64,000 nucleotides of DNA, taken from the NCBI GenBank assembly GCA_965246915.1, contig CBDFGB010000016.1, positions 62,001 to 126,000 of the forward strand. Direction: 5' to 3'. Source of the DNA: CAVRQM01 sp965246915. Its GTDB lineage: Bacteria > Pseudomonadota > Alphaproteobacteria > Acetobacterales > Acetobacteraceae. The notes under the pieces are model-generated. The model was not told where the DNA came from, did no database searches, and saw nothing but the letters and a program-made list of their open reading frames with translations. Below, piece by piece: positions 33,688-42,830 of this stretch (within the stretch, counting starts at the first letter, position 1; each line of letters starts with the position of its first letter). A program made the translations under genes and the position numbers.

Positions 33688-34764
33688 ATGCAGACCAGAC
33701 GCACCATCCTGCGCGCCGCGGCCCTCGCGCCGGCCGCCGTCGCGGGCCTCGGCTCCGCCGCTCGGGCCGCCGCGCCCTACCGCGTGGGCTTTGTCTACGT
33801 CGCTCCCGTCGCCGACGCCGGCTACACTTTTCAGCATGACCTGGGTCGGCGGGCGGTCGAGGCGAAGTTCGGCGGCAAGGTGACGACCAGCTTCGTCGAG
33901 AACGTCGAGGAAGGCGCGGATGCGGAGCGGGTGATCCGCAACCTCGCCAAAGAGAACGACATGGTGTTCACCACCTCGTTCGGCTTCATGAACCCGACGG
34001 TGAAAGTCGCCAAGCAGTTCCCGAAAGTGAAGTTCGAGCACGCAACCGGTTACAAGCGCGACGCCAATCTGGCGACGTATTCGGCCCGGTTCTACGAGGG
34101 CCGGTTCCTGGCCGGGGTGCTGGCCGGCCGCATGACCAAGAGCGGCGTGATCGGCTTCGTCGGGGCCTTCCCGATCCCCGAGGTCATCCAGAACATCAAT
34201 GCGTTCGCGCTGGGCGCGAAACTGGTCCGGCCCGACGTGCAGGTGAAGCTGGTCATGGTCAGCACCTGGTACGATCCGGCCAAGGAACGCACGGCGGCCG
34301 ACACGCTGATGTCGCAGGGTGCGGATGTGTTGACCACGCACACCGACAGCCCGGCGGTGCAGCAGGCCGGCGAGGAGCGTGGCGTCTACACGGTCGGCTT
34401 CAACTCGGACATGGGGCGGTTCGGCCCAAAGACCTGCCTGACGTCGGTCGTCACGGACTGGTCCGGGTATTACGTGGCGCACGTGGAGGCGGCGATGGAC
34501 GGCAAGTGGCACAGCCAGGATACCTGGGGCGGGATCAAGGACGGCATGATCGTGCTGGCACCGTTCAATGCCGCCGTGCCGAAGGACGTGGCCGCCGATG
34601 TGCTGGCGAAACAGGCGGAGATCGTCTCCGGCAAGCTGCTGCCCTTCGGCGGGCCTTTGACCGACCAGGCCGGCGTCACGAAGGCCGCCAGCGGGAGCGG
34701 CCTTGCGGACGGCGACATCCTGGGCATGAACTGGCTGGTGCCGAACGTTCAGGGCAAGGTCTGA
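33688..34764 (+). CDS. BMP-family ABC substrate-binding protein (purine nucleoside type)
   Basis: The 358-residue protein has a twin-arginine-like signal (QTRRTILRAAALAP, cleavage near residue 28 after ARAA). It is of the Bmp/Med family: VGFVYVAPVADAGYTFQHDLGR, VFTTSFGFMNPTVKVA, FVGAFPIPEVIQNINAFALG and STWYDPAKERTAADTLMSQGADVL. Many members bind purine nucleosides or bases. It converges with adenine deaminase (stop codons 16 bases apart), which agrees with a purine ligand. No permease or ATPase gene is adjacent in the window, so the rest of the transporter must be elsewhere. An AGGGAGA ribosome site lies before ATG 33688. Confidence 0.88.
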   Translation: MQTRRTILRAAALAPAAVAGLGSAARAAAPYRVGFVYVAPVADAGYTFQHDLGRRAVEAKFGGKVTTSFVENVEEGADAERVIRNLAKENDMVFTTSFGFMNPTVKVAKQFPKVKFEHATGYKRDANLATYSARFYEGRFLAGVLAGRMTKSGVIGFVGAFPIPEVIQNINAFALGAKLVRPDVQVKLVMVSTWYDPAKERTAADTLMSQGADVLTTHTDSPAVQQAGEERGVYTVGFNSDMGRFGPKTCLTSVVTDWSGYYVAHVEAAMDGKWHSQDTWGGIKDGMIVLAPFNAAVPKDVAADVLAKQAEIVSGKLLPFGGPLTDQAGVTKAASGSGLADGDILGMNWLVPNVQGKV

Positions 34765-34780
34765 GGCCGCCGTCGCGTGA

Positions 34781-36592
34781 TCACGCCGGTTCGAGCAGCG
34801 GCAGGATCTCCATCCCGGGCACCGTGACCAGCCCCTTGTCCGTCAGGCGGATCTCCGGGATCACCGAAAGCGGAATGAGGTTGAAGCCCATGTAGGGCAG
34901 CGTGCAGCCGAGTGCTGCCCACTCCCGCTTCAGGGCAACGGTCAGCTCGGCCACCTCCGGCGCGCGGCGGTCCGACAACAGGCCGGCGATGGGCAATGGC
35001 ACGACCGCGCGCACCGCGCCCTCGCGGACCACGGCGACGCCGCCCTGATGTTCACGCACGGCGGCCAACGCCATCCGCATGTCGGCCTCCGTGCGACCCG
35101 CGACGATGACGTTGTGCGCGTCGTGGCCGACGCTTGACGCAACCGCGCCTTCGCGCAGCCCGAAATCCTTCAGCAGGCCGTGCGCGACGCCGCCCGAGCT
35201 CAGCCCGTGCCGCTCCACCACCGCGACGAAACAAAGATCGTGGCGATCGAGCAGCTCGTCCCACCGCCGGGCGACGCCGAGCTCGACGACTTCGTGAAAC
35301 AACACGATGCCCGGCAGCGCGGTGCGGATCGTGTGGGCGCGCACCGGGACGGACGGCAGCTCGGGCGTCAGACGGACTTGATCCGGTACGTTGAAGGTAT
35401 GGTAGGCGGCATCCGGATAGACGTAGCGGGCCGCCGACAGCTGCGCGTCCAGCACCGCGGTGACGCGGCGATCGTGGACGACCAGTTCGCCACCATACCA
35501 GGTGCTCTGCGGCGTCAGGTCGTCACTCAGAAGTACGAGGTCGGCGCGCCTTCCATGGCCCATGCCGCCCAGTTCGCCGTCCATCCCGAAGCGCGTCGCG
35601 CCGTGCAGCGATCCCATGCTCCAGGCCTGCTCCGGCCGCATCCCGGCGCGCACTGCCTCGCGCACCACCCAGTCGAGGCCGAAGGCGAACAGGTCGTCGG
35701 CGTCGCGATCGTCAGTGCAGACGCACACCCGCTTTGGGTTCGCGCCCAGTTCGGTGACCGTCCGTATCGCTTGCGGCAGACTGTGCCATGGCGTCGTCGG
35801 AGGCCCGCCTCGCAGGAAGATCCACAAACCCGCTTCCAGCAGGTCGTCGGCGATCTCGCGGTCGATCGCCTCATGGGTGTCGGTCACGCCACTCGCGGCG
35901 TAGGCGGCGACGAACTCCCGGCCATAGATGTGGCCACTGACCGGGCGGCCGCGCGACAGGGCGGCGGCCAGGATCGCGTGGCTGCGCTCGTCGCCGGCGC
36001 AGACCTGCACGAAATCCATCTTCTCGCCGAGCGCCACCGCCTCCGGCCACGCATCGAAGATCGCGCCGATCTTGTTCGCCGTCAGGTCGCCCCCGGCCGT
36101 CTCGAACCGCGCCGAGGTAGCCGGCACGGTGCTGGGCACCGTGAGGAAGATGTTGAGCGGGGCCGCGCGCGCGTCTTCCAGCATCCATTCGATACCAGCA
36201 CGGTCACAGACATTACCGATTTCGTGACTGTCGCAGAAAATCGTCGTTGTGCCGTTCAACAGCGCCGCCTCGGCGTAGGCACAGGCGGTCATCATGCTGC
36301 TCTCGATATGCAGATGCGGATCGACCAGACCGGGCGCCAGCAGCCCCCCTGCGCCATCGAACACGTCCACCCCGTGGCGCGCGCCATGCGCCGCGCGCAG
36401 CGCGCCGGATGGCTTGACGGCGGCGATACGACCGCCCTCGATCCAGACTTCGCGATCGGCGAGCACGCGCTCAGTGTAGGTCGACAGAACGCGTACGCCG
36501 GCGATGACCGATTGCGGTGGCCGACGCCCGGCGGCGACGGCGGCCAGGCGGATGGTCATGGTGTCCAGGGGGGCCACGGAAAAGCGGTTCAC
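34781..36592 (-). CDS. ade: Adenine deaminase
   Basis: Amidohydrolase that converts adenine to hypoxanthine and ammonia. It has 603 residues from GTG 36592, which has an AAGGG ribosome site; ATG 36559 is the alternative start. Visible are DPHLHIESSMMT (metal His-x-His), TTTIFCDSHEIGNV, CTDDRDADDL, HGATRFGMDGELG and the second-domain segment SVGHDAHNVIVAGRT. The order matches the E. coli Ade enzyme. The convergent BMP-type binding protein suggests purine salvage: uptake, then deamination. Confidence 0.93.
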   Translation of the reverse strand: MNRFSVAPLDTMTIRLAAVAAGRRPPQSVIAGVRVLSTYTERVLADREVWIEGGRIAAVKPSGALRAAHGARHGVDVFDGAGGLLAPGLVDPHLHIESSMMTACAYAEAALLNGTTTIFCDSHEIGNVCDRAGIEWMLEDARAAPLNIFLTVPSTVPATSARFETAGGDLTANKIGAIFDAWPEAVALGEKMDFVQVCAGDERSHAILAAALSRGRPVSGHIYGREFVAAYAASGVTDTHEAIDREIADDLLEAGLWIFLRGGPPTTPWHSLPQAIRTVTELGANPKRVCVCTDDRDADDLFAFGLDWVVREAVRAGMRPEQAWSMGSLHGATRFGMDGELGGMGHGRRADLVLLSDDLTPQSTWYGGELVVHDRRVTAVLDAQLSAARYVYPDAAYHTFNVPDQVRLTPELPSVPVRAHTIRTALPGIVLFHEVVELGVARRWDELLDRHDLCFVAVVERHGLSSGGVAHGLLKDFGLREGAVASSVGHDAHNVIVAGRTEADMRMALAAVREHQGGVAVVREGAVRAVVPLPIAGLLSDRRAPEVAELTVALKREWAALGCTLPYMGFNLIPLSVIPEIRLTDKGLVTVPGMEILPLLEPA

Positions 36593-36956
36593 TGTCGTCA
36601 CCCTTAAGATGTGCGACCCCGGTTTAGCGAGCCGCAGCGGGCCATGCACGCCCACCGTTGGCGAGACGCGATGCCGCCGCGGCAAGGTACGGGGCAGAAC
36701 AAAGCCGCCGCCGGCAGCGGTTCACGGGTCACCAATAGTTATCTATAAGCATGTCTCTCTTGACGCCGGCTGCATCGCCTCAACCTGATGAAGTCGCGCG
36801 AAAGGATCCTCTCAATTTTCCGACGCGCGGCTGTCCAGAGGCGACGTGAAAAGTGATTTTGTCAGAACATTGATGATGTTTTCACTATTGTTAGTCATCT
36901 GAGATCGTTTAGCTTTACGGCGGCTCCAATCAATTGCACTAAGCCAAGGAAAGATC
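36593..36956. other. 364-base divergent intergenic region, AT-richer
   Basis: This region between ade and the PQQ-type gene is visibly richer in A and T than its surroundings (for example around 36730-36760 and 36840-36945). The arms GTGAAAA (36846-36852) and TTTTCAC (36879-36885) form a separated inverted repeat. A promoter for the downstream gene is expected here, but I could not match a convincing -35/-10 pair. No gene, tRNA or terminator is seen. Confidence 0.5.
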
Positions 36957-38564
36957 ATGATGGTGGCACCCTTCACGGCGGAATTGCGTTCATTCGCCCG
37001 CCTCCCCGCGCTCGCGGCAATTGTCGCGCTCGTCGCCGCGCTACCGGCACACGCCGACGCGCCACCGAAACCGTGGGCGTCCTCTGGCGGCAATCTCGAG
37101 CACACGCGCGCGGTGCTCAGCGAAATCGGTTCGAACCAGCTCAACCCGACGACCGTGAAACAACTCAAGGTCAAATGGACGTTCGAGACGGCGGGCGACG
37201 TCTCCGCCACGCCCACCGTCGAGGAGGGCGGGCTCTACGTGCCGGACTGGGGCGGCATGCTGTGGAAGCTCGACCCTAAGACCGGCGACGTGATCTGGAG
37301 CCGCAAGCTCAGCGACGTGACCAAAAACCCGAATTCGAAGTCGCGCAGCAGCCCGGCCATCGTCGGCGACGCGATCATCATCGGCGATATGTCGACCGCC
37401 CGGGTGATGGCGTTCAACAAAGCGACCGGCGCATTGTTATGGATCACCCGGGTCGACAGCAACGTGGACTCGCTCGCCAGCACTTCGGCCACCGTCTATA
37501 ACGATATCGTCTATTTCGGTATCGCTTCACGCGAGGAATCGCTTCTGCACCCGCCGACCGGCGGGTTTCGCGGCAGCGTCGTGGCGCTCAATGCGACGAC
37601 GGGCGCGATCCTGTGGCGGTTTACGACCGTGCCGGCGGGCTATACCGGCGGGGCCGTCGTGCCGGCCCCGGTCGTCGATACCCGACGCCATTCCTTGTAT
37701 ATCTCAGTCGACAACAACTACTCCATTCCGGACGACGTCCACGATTGCGTCGTGGCGGCGGGCGCGGACAAGACGGAACAGATCCGTTGCATGGACCCGT
37801 CGAATTACGTCGACGCGATCGTGGCGCTCGACCTCGACACCGGCGCTCTGAAGTGGGGGCGGCGGTTCGAGGGCGCCGACACCTGGACCAAGCAATGCAA
37901 CGAGGCGGGCGGCTGCGATCAGCCGCCCGGTGCCGACAACGACTTCGCGAGCTCGCCCAACCTGTTCCAGGTTCCCGGCTTCGTCGGCGTGGCGGACGAT
38001 CATGGCGGGACCAGCAAGGGCACCATCCTGGGGATCGGCGGCAAGAGCGGCATCTACCGCGCCATCAACCCCGAGAATGGCGGGCTGTTCTGGTCGACCA
38101 TGGTCGGCCAGGGGGGCATCCAGTGGGGATCGGCGATCGACCTCGACACCCACAGCAACATCTACGTCGCGGTCAAGAACGACGCCCGACGCGTCAACTA
38201 TCTTACTGACTACCACGGCAACACAACCAAATGGACTGGTGGATCCTGGGGCCAGCTCGACGCGTTCACAGGCAAGATCAACTGGCAGATCCCCGCCTAT
38301 GGTCAGGATCTGGTGAACCCAAACTATCCATCGGCCGCGCCGGCGCCGCTGACGTTCACCAACTATATTTTGTTCGCCGGCTCGACATCGGGATACATGA
38401 CCGCGATCAGCTCGCACACTGGCTTCGTCCTGTGGAAGTTCCAGAGCGGCGGGACCGTGCTCAGCTCGCCGGCGATCTTCGACGACTGGGTCTACTGGGG
38501 CACGGGTTATGGCCGGCTCGGCGGCAAGGCTTACAACAGGCTCTACGCCTTTTCGTTCAAGTAA
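36957..38564 (+). CDS. Exported PQQ-type beta-propeller protein (polyvinyl-alcohol dehydrogenase-like)
   Basis: The 535-residue protein has a signal peptide (FARLPALAAIVALVAALPAHA, cleavage near residue 33) and repeated tryptophan-docking blades such as GMLWKLDPKTGDVIWSRKL, GALLWITRVDS, ALDLDTGALKWGRR and GFVLWKFQSGG. This is the quinoprotein propeller. It resembles the polyvinyl alcohol dehydrogenase group more than methanol dehydrogenase, but has no CxxCH heme domain and no adjacent cysteine pair. PQQ binding is inferred, not shown. An AAGGAAAG ribosome site lies before the ATG. It ends at a strong hairpin shared with the convergent ycjF gene. Confidence 0.75.
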   Translation: MMVAPFTAELRSFARLPALAAIVALVAALPAHADAPPKPWASSGGNLEHTRAVLSEIGSNQLNPTTVKQLKVKWTFETAGDVSATPTVEEGGLYVPDWGGMLWKLDPKTGDVIWSRKLSDVTKNPNSKSRSSPAIVGDAIIIGDMSTARVMAFNKATGALLWITRVDSNVDSLASTSATVYNDIVYFGIASREESLLHPPTGGFRGSVVALNATTGAILWRFTTVPAGYTGGAVVPAPVVDTRRHSLYISVDNNYSIPDDVHDCVVAAGADKTEQIRCMDPSNYVDAIVALDLDTGALKWGRRFEGADTWTKQCNEAGGCDQPPGADNDFASSPNLFQVPGFVGVADDHGGTSKGTILGIGGKSGIYRAINPENGGLFWSTMVGQGGIQWGSAIDLDTHSNIYVAVKNDARRVNYLTDYHGNTTKWTGGSWGQLDAFTGKINWQIPAYGQDLVNPNYPSAAPAPLTFTNYILFAGSTSGYMTAISSHTGFVLWKFQSGGTVLSSPAIFDDWVYWGTGYGRLGGKAYNRLYAFSFK

Positions 38565-38575
38565 GGTCGAGGATG

Positions 38576-38607
38576 CCGCTGCCGCCCGATCACTCGGGCG
38601 GCAGCGG
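38576..38607. terminator. Bidirectional hairpin between convergent genes
   Basis: A perfect 14-bp inverted repeat CCGCTGCCGCCCGA - TCAC - TCGGGCGGCAGCGG sits immediately after the PQQ-type gene and overlaps the last codons of ycjF. The stem is strong and GC-rich with a 4-base loop. There is no T-run on either side, so it may stop transcription only partly or act as an RNA 3'-end stabiliser for both convergent units. Confidence 0.65.
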
Positions 38608-39429
38608 GCTGCAGGCCGCGTCGGCGGCGCGGGCGAGCAGGATCATGCGCCGCGCCGACACGGCGGCCCCCGCGAGATCGCCGGCGACATGACCGAGTAA
38701 CGGATTGGAGAGGGCGGCGCGCACGCCGGCATCGACGGCGAGATTCGTCGCGGCCACCCCGGCGGCGGCGAAAGCGGTGCGCCGCAACAGCGACAGCGTG
38801 CCGAAAAATCCCGGACGGACGCCGTGCAGCCCCGCGACCTCCCGCACAAGCCGCGCCCCGCGCCAAGCGACGACCAGTCCGTCCAGTGCCGGTGACGGCA
38901 TCGCCGCGGTGATCCAAAACGATTGGGTGGCCGCGCGCCGTCCCAGTTCCGCCGCGCGGGCCGAACTGTCGGCGCCAGGGCCGGCCCGCAGCAGCGGCAG
39001 GATCGCATCGGGATCGTTGATTGCGCGAACCGATTCACGCATTGCCGCTCCCTCGGGGAGGCTGTCGAGCCAGCGCAGTGCCGCGCGCTGCCGGGTATCA
39101 GGATCGGCGAGTTCCGCGCGCAGCCGGTCCACCGTCCCGAGCGTGAAGAGCCCGCGGAGTTCCCGCCAGACGCCCGCGCCGATCAGCCCGAACCCGGCGA
39201 CGGCGCCGCCGAGCGCGGCCCAGCCGAGGGCCGCATCGCGCGCGAACATGCCGGCGACCATATCGCCGGTCCAGACCAGCGCGCCCTCCAGCACCAGCAG
39301 GGCGAGCCCGCCGGCGATCAGCGAGAGCGTACGCGACGATCCGACGGGGCGAGTGGGCAGCGGCGCCGCCAGCGTCGGTTCCAGCCGCGCGATCGGTTGG
39401 TTTTCCAGCTCGAAGCGCGGCGCGGTCAC
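38590..39429 (-). CDS. ycjF: YcjF-like membrane protein (DUF697/UPF0283 family)
   Basis: The 279-residue protein has two hydrophobic segments near residues 35-60 and 65-90, then a cytoplasmic helical domain ending in DUF697-like sequence (SFWITAAMPSPALDG, GVRPGFFGTLSLLRRTAFAAAGV). It is the partner of YcjX in the same order as in E. coli ycjX-ycjF, and its ATG overlaps the ycjX stop (39426-39429). Function is unknown; the pair is associated with stress and envelope conditions. It is the last gene of the large minus-strand block. Confidence 0.85.
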   Translation of the reverse strand: MTAPRFELENQPIARLEPTLAAPLPTRPVGSSRTLSLIAGGLALLVLEGALVWTGDMVAGMFARDAALGWAALGGAVAGFGLIGAGVWRELRGLFTLGTVDRLRAELADPDTRQRAALRWLDSLPEGAAMRESVRAINDPDAILPLLRAGPGADSSARAAELGRRAATQSFWITAAMPSPALDGLVVAWRGARLVREVAGLHGVRPGFFGTLSLLRRTAFAAAGVAATNLAVDAGVRAALSNPLLGHVAGDLAGAAVSARRMILLARAADAACSPLPPE

Positions 39430-40766
39430 AGCAGGTCCTCCAGCAGAAACAGCAGGAGCCGGTCGAGTTCGACATGCGGCACGCCGAGCCGCCCGCCGGA
39501 CGGCAGCCGCAGCGGCTCGAAATCCGGCAGCGAAAGGAATTCATGTTCCCAGAAACTGGCATCGGGCAGCCGGTCGGGCACCTCGCCGGGATAGGACTTC
39601 GCTGCCTGCCCGTTGCGCACCCGGCCGCGCACCGCAGAGACCGGGCGGCCGTCGAGCGACCACGTGATATCCTCGGTGCACCGCATCGAGGCGATGGCGA
39701 ACGCGCGCGCCTCGGCCGGCGGGTCGGCGATGGCACGCACCAGGCTCGCGAGGTTGCCGCGCTGCCGCTCGCCGACGTGGTCGGATTTGCTCGCGGCATA
39801 GGCCACGCGCTGAATGCCTGCGAACCCGGGCAGCAGCGGCGTGAGCCAGGAGAGCCATGAGGTCCAGCCGCCACGCCAGCGCAACGCACCGGAGACCGCC
39901 GCGAGGGCGGCGGCCGCATCGGCAAACGCGGCCGGACCCGCGTGCAGCGCGGTCAGCATGTCGGCCAGCACGATGAGGCGCTCGATCTCCGAAAACCCCG
40001 GCGCCAGGAGATCGCGACGCACGGCGTCCTGGTAGGCAGCATATCGTTCGGCCAGAAGATCGGCCAGGCCGCCCGATCCGCCATACGGAAACAGCGTGAG
40101 CCACGGCGGCGCGGGTCCAGGCGGCGGCATCAGCAGTTTGCCGGGCTGCAGCATCGACAACCCCGCCTCGGTGCGCAGCCGCCGCAGCGCCGTTCGGTAC
40201 AGATCATGTCCGGCGCGCGCGAGAGCCTCGTCGGCCGGCGCGCGCGGCGGCAGGCCCGCGATGAACGCCATGGCCTCGGCGGCCTCGGGATACGCGGCGA
40301 GGCGCCGCAGCGTCGCGGCCGACCATTCGGCGAACCCGACACCCAACAACGGCAGGTCGACGAGCCATTCGCCGGGGTAGTCGAGGAACTCGAGCCGCAG
40401 CCGGGCCGGTGGCAGCACCGTCATCGGGCCGGCCCAGCCGATCTCGACGTCCAGCGAGAGCAACGAGACCGCCTCGGTCCGCGCCGGCCACACCGGTGGA
40501 TCCGCGGCCAGGGCGGCCAGATGCGCGGGCACGTCGAAGCGCGGCAGCGCATCCGCCCCAGACGGCGAGAGTGCTACCCGAAAGGCACGGCCGGCCAACG
40601 CCGCCGAAAGCGCCGGCAGCGTATCGATGCCGCGCCCGGCGGCGAGTAGGTTGGCCCCGAGAGAGGTCAGCAATGCGGTCTTGCCGGCGCGCGCAAGCCC
40701 GGTGACGCCGATGCGCAAGGTCCGGCGTAACGGCACCAGCCCGCGCGCGGTCGCCCACGGGGTCAT
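39426..40766 (-). CDS. ycjX: YcjX-like P-loop GTPase (DUF463)
   Basis: The 446-residue protein has a Walker A motif GLARAGKT at 23-30 with nearby LLTSLGANLL, and the switch-like LEFLDYPGEWLVDLPLL near residues 125-141. The rest matches the YcjX family length and order (VAYAASKSDHVG, GQAAKSYPGEVP). In E. coli ycjX is linked to phage-shock-type envelope stress. It is 18 bases downstream of gloA, on the same strand, and is coupled to ycjF. Confidence 0.9.
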   Translation of the reverse strand: MTPWATARGLVPLRRTLRIGVTGLARAGKTALLTSLGANLLAAGRGIDTLPALSAALAGRAFRVALSPSGADALPRFDVPAHLAALAADPPVWPARTEAVSLLSLDVEIGWAGPMTVLPPARLRLEFLDYPGEWLVDLPLLGVGFAEWSAATLRRLAAYPEAAEAMAFIAGLPPRAPADEALARAGHDLYRTALRRLRTEAGLSMLQPGKLLMPPPGPAPPWLTLFPYGGSGGLADLLAERYAAYQDAVRRDLLAPGFSEIERLIVLADMLTALHAGPAAFADAAAALAAVSGALRWRGGWTSWLSWLTPLLPGFAGIQRVAYAASKSDHVGERQRGNLASLVRAIADPPAEARAFAIASMRCTEDITWSLDGRPVSAVRGRVRNGQAAKSYPGEVPDRLPDASFWEHEFLSLPDFEPLRLPSGGRLGVPHVELDRLLLFLLEDLL

Positions 40767-40784
40767 TGGCGACGTTTCGCGATG

Positions 40785-41183
40785 TCAGGCGCGCTGGATG
40801 AGCTCGATCTTGTAGCCGTCGGGATCCTCCACGAAGGCGATGACCGTCGTGCCGTGCTGCACCGGTCCCGCCTCGCGCGTCACCTTCGCGCCGGCGGCCT
40901 TCATCTTGTCGACGGCCGCGTAGACGTCCGGGAAGCTGACCGCGAGATGGCCAAAACCGGTGCCGATCTCGTAGCCGTCGTCCTGGCCCCAATTATAGGT
41001 GAGCTCGAGCACCGTGTGATCGGTCTCATCGCCATAGCCGAGAAACGCCAAGGTGTATTTGCCGCCCGGCACCTCGTTGCGTCGCAGTTCCTTCATGCCG
41101 AACAGCTCGGTGTAGTACTTCACGCTCGCATCCAGGTTCTTCACCCGCAGCATGGTGTGCAGATAGCGCGATTGGCCGGTCAT
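40785..41183 (-). CDS. gloA: Lactoylglutathione lyase (glyoxalase I)
   Basis: The 132-residue VOC enzyme isomerises the hemithioacetal of methylglyoxal and glutathione to S-lactoylglutathione. All four metal ligands are where expected: His9, Glu60, His79 and Glu127 (E. coli: 5, 56, 74, 122). Its ATG overlaps the lpxI stop by 4 bases (41180-41183), so it is translated as part of the lipid A operon, an unusual place for it. The Ni/Zn type is not decided by sequence, although the E. coli-like short form suggests Ni. Confidence 0.93.
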   Translation of the reverse strand: MTGQSRYLHTMLRVKNLDASVKYYTELFGMKELRRNEVPGGKYTLAFLGYGDETDHTVLELTYNWGQDDGYEIGTGFGHLAVSFPDVYAAVDKMKAAGAKVTREAGPVQHGTTVIAFVEDPDGYKIELIQRA

Positions 41184-42025
41184 GGCGTGGTCTCCGTTCG
41201 GGTGGGATCAATTCCGAGCAGGAACAGCCCCGCCCGGTCGGCAGCCTGGATCATGGTCTCGCGCTCGATCAGGATCGCACCGCCAGCCTCGAACGCGATG
41301 CCGCGCAGGCCCGCGGCCTGGGCGGCGGCGATCGTCCGAGGTCCGACGGTCGGCAGGTCGGAGCGCCGATCCTGGCCCGGCTTGACGAGCTTGACGAGCA
41401 CGCCGCCCGCCCCCGGCCTCGCCAATCCGGCGGCGCGGGCGAGCATTGCGTCGGTGCCTTCCACGGCCTCAACCGCGAGCACGATGCCTTGCTGCACGAT
41501 GGCCGCCTGCCCGACATCGACCGCGCCGAGCGCCCGCACGACGGCCACGCCACGCGCGATGTCGGCCTTCGCCTGAGCGTCCGCCGCGACCACGCCCAGC
41601 TGGCCGCGAGGGCCGACGATCTCGGTCAGCACCTCGTGCGCGCCGATCACGCGGAATCCCTCCTCGCCGAGTACCCGATGCACCGCGGCAAGCAGACCAT
41701 CGTCGCCGGCAAACGCCGCGCGTCCCACCCGCGCCACGATGCGCGCGCCCTCGGCATCCGGCCGAAGGTCGAGCAGCGACGGGCGTTTGACAGGGCCGAT
41801 CAGCACGAGATCGCGACAGCCCTGCGCGCGTAGGAGCGACAGAATCCTGCCGGCCGCTCCCAGCCGCGCCGTCGCATGGGGGAACCGGCCGATCACCGCC
41901 GGTTCAGCATACCCCTCGAGGCCAACCACGAAGACGCGCCGGCCGGAGGCGAGGGCGGCGTCCGCGACACGGCCCGGCAACATCCCCCCGCCGGCGAGAA
42001 TGCCGAGCGGCGCGTCAGGAGTCAT
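41180..42025 (-). CDS. lpxI: UDP-2,3-diacylglucosamine diphosphatase LpxI
   Basis: The 281-residue enzyme (DUF1009) hydrolyses UDP-2,3-diacylglucosamine to lipid X and UMP in lipid A synthesis. It replaces LpxH in Alphaproteobacteria. Family segments are LGILAGGGMLPGRVADAA, VGLEGYAEP, RDLVLIGPVKRPS, HRVLGEEGFRVIGAHEV, VKLVKPGQDRRSDLPTVGPRT and AFEAGGAILIE. It overlaps the lpxA end by 11 bases. lpxB, which usually follows, is absent; gloA is there instead. Confidence 0.93.
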   Translation of the reverse strand: MTPDAPLGILAGGGMLPGRVADAALASGRRVFVVGLEGYAEPAVIGRFPHATARLGAAGRILSLLRAQGCRDLVLIGPVKRPSLLDLRPDAEGARIVARVGRAAFAGDDGLLAAVHRVLGEEGFRVIGAHEVLTEIVGPRGQLGVVAADAQAKADIARGVAVVRALGAVDVGQAAIVQQGIVLAVEAVEGTDAMLARAAGLARPGAGGVLVKLVKPGQDRRSDLPTVGPRTIAAAQAAGLRGIAFEAGGAILIERETMIQAADRAGLFLLGIDPTRTETTP

Positions 42026-42830
42026 CGTCCCCAGTCTCCGTGGCGACCGCGGCGCGGATCAGTCCGCGCTTGCTGGGCGCGTCCACGAAGTCGAGCATTT
42101 GCGCCACGAGCACCTGGTCGTCGCAACGGGATCGCAGATCGCTCACGCGGTCGGCGAACTGGCCCGGTCCCGCGAACAGCGTCTTGAACGCAGCGCGCAG
42201 AGCATGGATCTCGCCACGTTCGAAACCACGCCGCTTCAGCTGCACCAGGTTGAGACCGACCAGCCGCGCGCGATTGCCGATCACGCTGCCGAACGGGATG
42301 ACGTCGCCCTCGACGCCGGATACGCCACCGACCATCGCCCCGCCGCCGATCCGCACGAACTGATGCAGCGCGGCGGCGCCGCCGATCACCGCGCGGTCGC
42401 CGATCGCGACATGGCCGCCCATGACGACGTTATTGGCGATGATGACACCGTCACCCAGCATGCAGTCATGCGCCACGTGAACCACCGCCATCAGCAGGCA
42501 GTCCGCCCCCACCCGGGTCACGCCGGCACCCGTGACGGTGCCGCGATGCACGGTCACGTGCTCGCGGATCTGGGTGCGTGCGCCGATTTCGGTACGGGTT
42601 GGTTCACCGCGATATTTGAGGTCCTGCGGCGCGAGGCCCACGCTGCTGAACGGATAGAGCCTGGCGCCCGCACCGATCCGCGTGTGCCCGTCGACGACCA
42701 CGTGGCTCGCCAGTTCCACCCCTTCGCCGAGTTCGACATCGGGACCGATTTGGCACCAAGGACCAATGCGCACGCCCCCGCCGATCGTGGCGCCAGGCGC
42801 CACGATCGCCGTCGGGTGGATGTCCGTCAC
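42015..42830 (-). CDS. lpxA: UDP-N-acetylglucosamine acyltransferase
   Basis: First enzyme of lipid A synthesis, transferring 3-hydroxyacyl from ACP to UDP-GlcNAc. The 271-residue left-handed parallel beta-helix has hexapeptide repeats from residue 3 to about 190, the catalytic His121 in VVHVAHDC, and NRARLVGLNLVQLKRRG near the start of the C-terminal helices. It overlaps fabZ by ATGA at its start and lpxI at its end. Confidence 0.95.
   Translation of the reverse strand: MTDIHPTAIVAPGATIGGGVRIGPWCQIGPDVELGEGVELASHVVVDGHTRIGAGARLYPFSSVGLAPQDLKYRGEPTRTEIGARTQIREHVTVHRGTVTGAGVTRVGADCLLMAVVHVAHDCMLGDGVIIANNVVMGGHVAIGDRAVIGGAAALHQFVRIGGGAMVGGVSGVEGDVIPFGSVIGNRARLVGLNLVQLKRRGFERGEIHALRAAFKTLFAGPGQFADRVSDLRSRCDDQVLVAQMLDFVDAPSKRGLIRAAVATETGDDDS

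Noticed and set aside
34775..34786. GCGTGATCACGC palindrome as a terminator between BMP and ade
   Set aside because: It has no loop, so it cannot fold as a hairpin of that length, and lacks a T-run.
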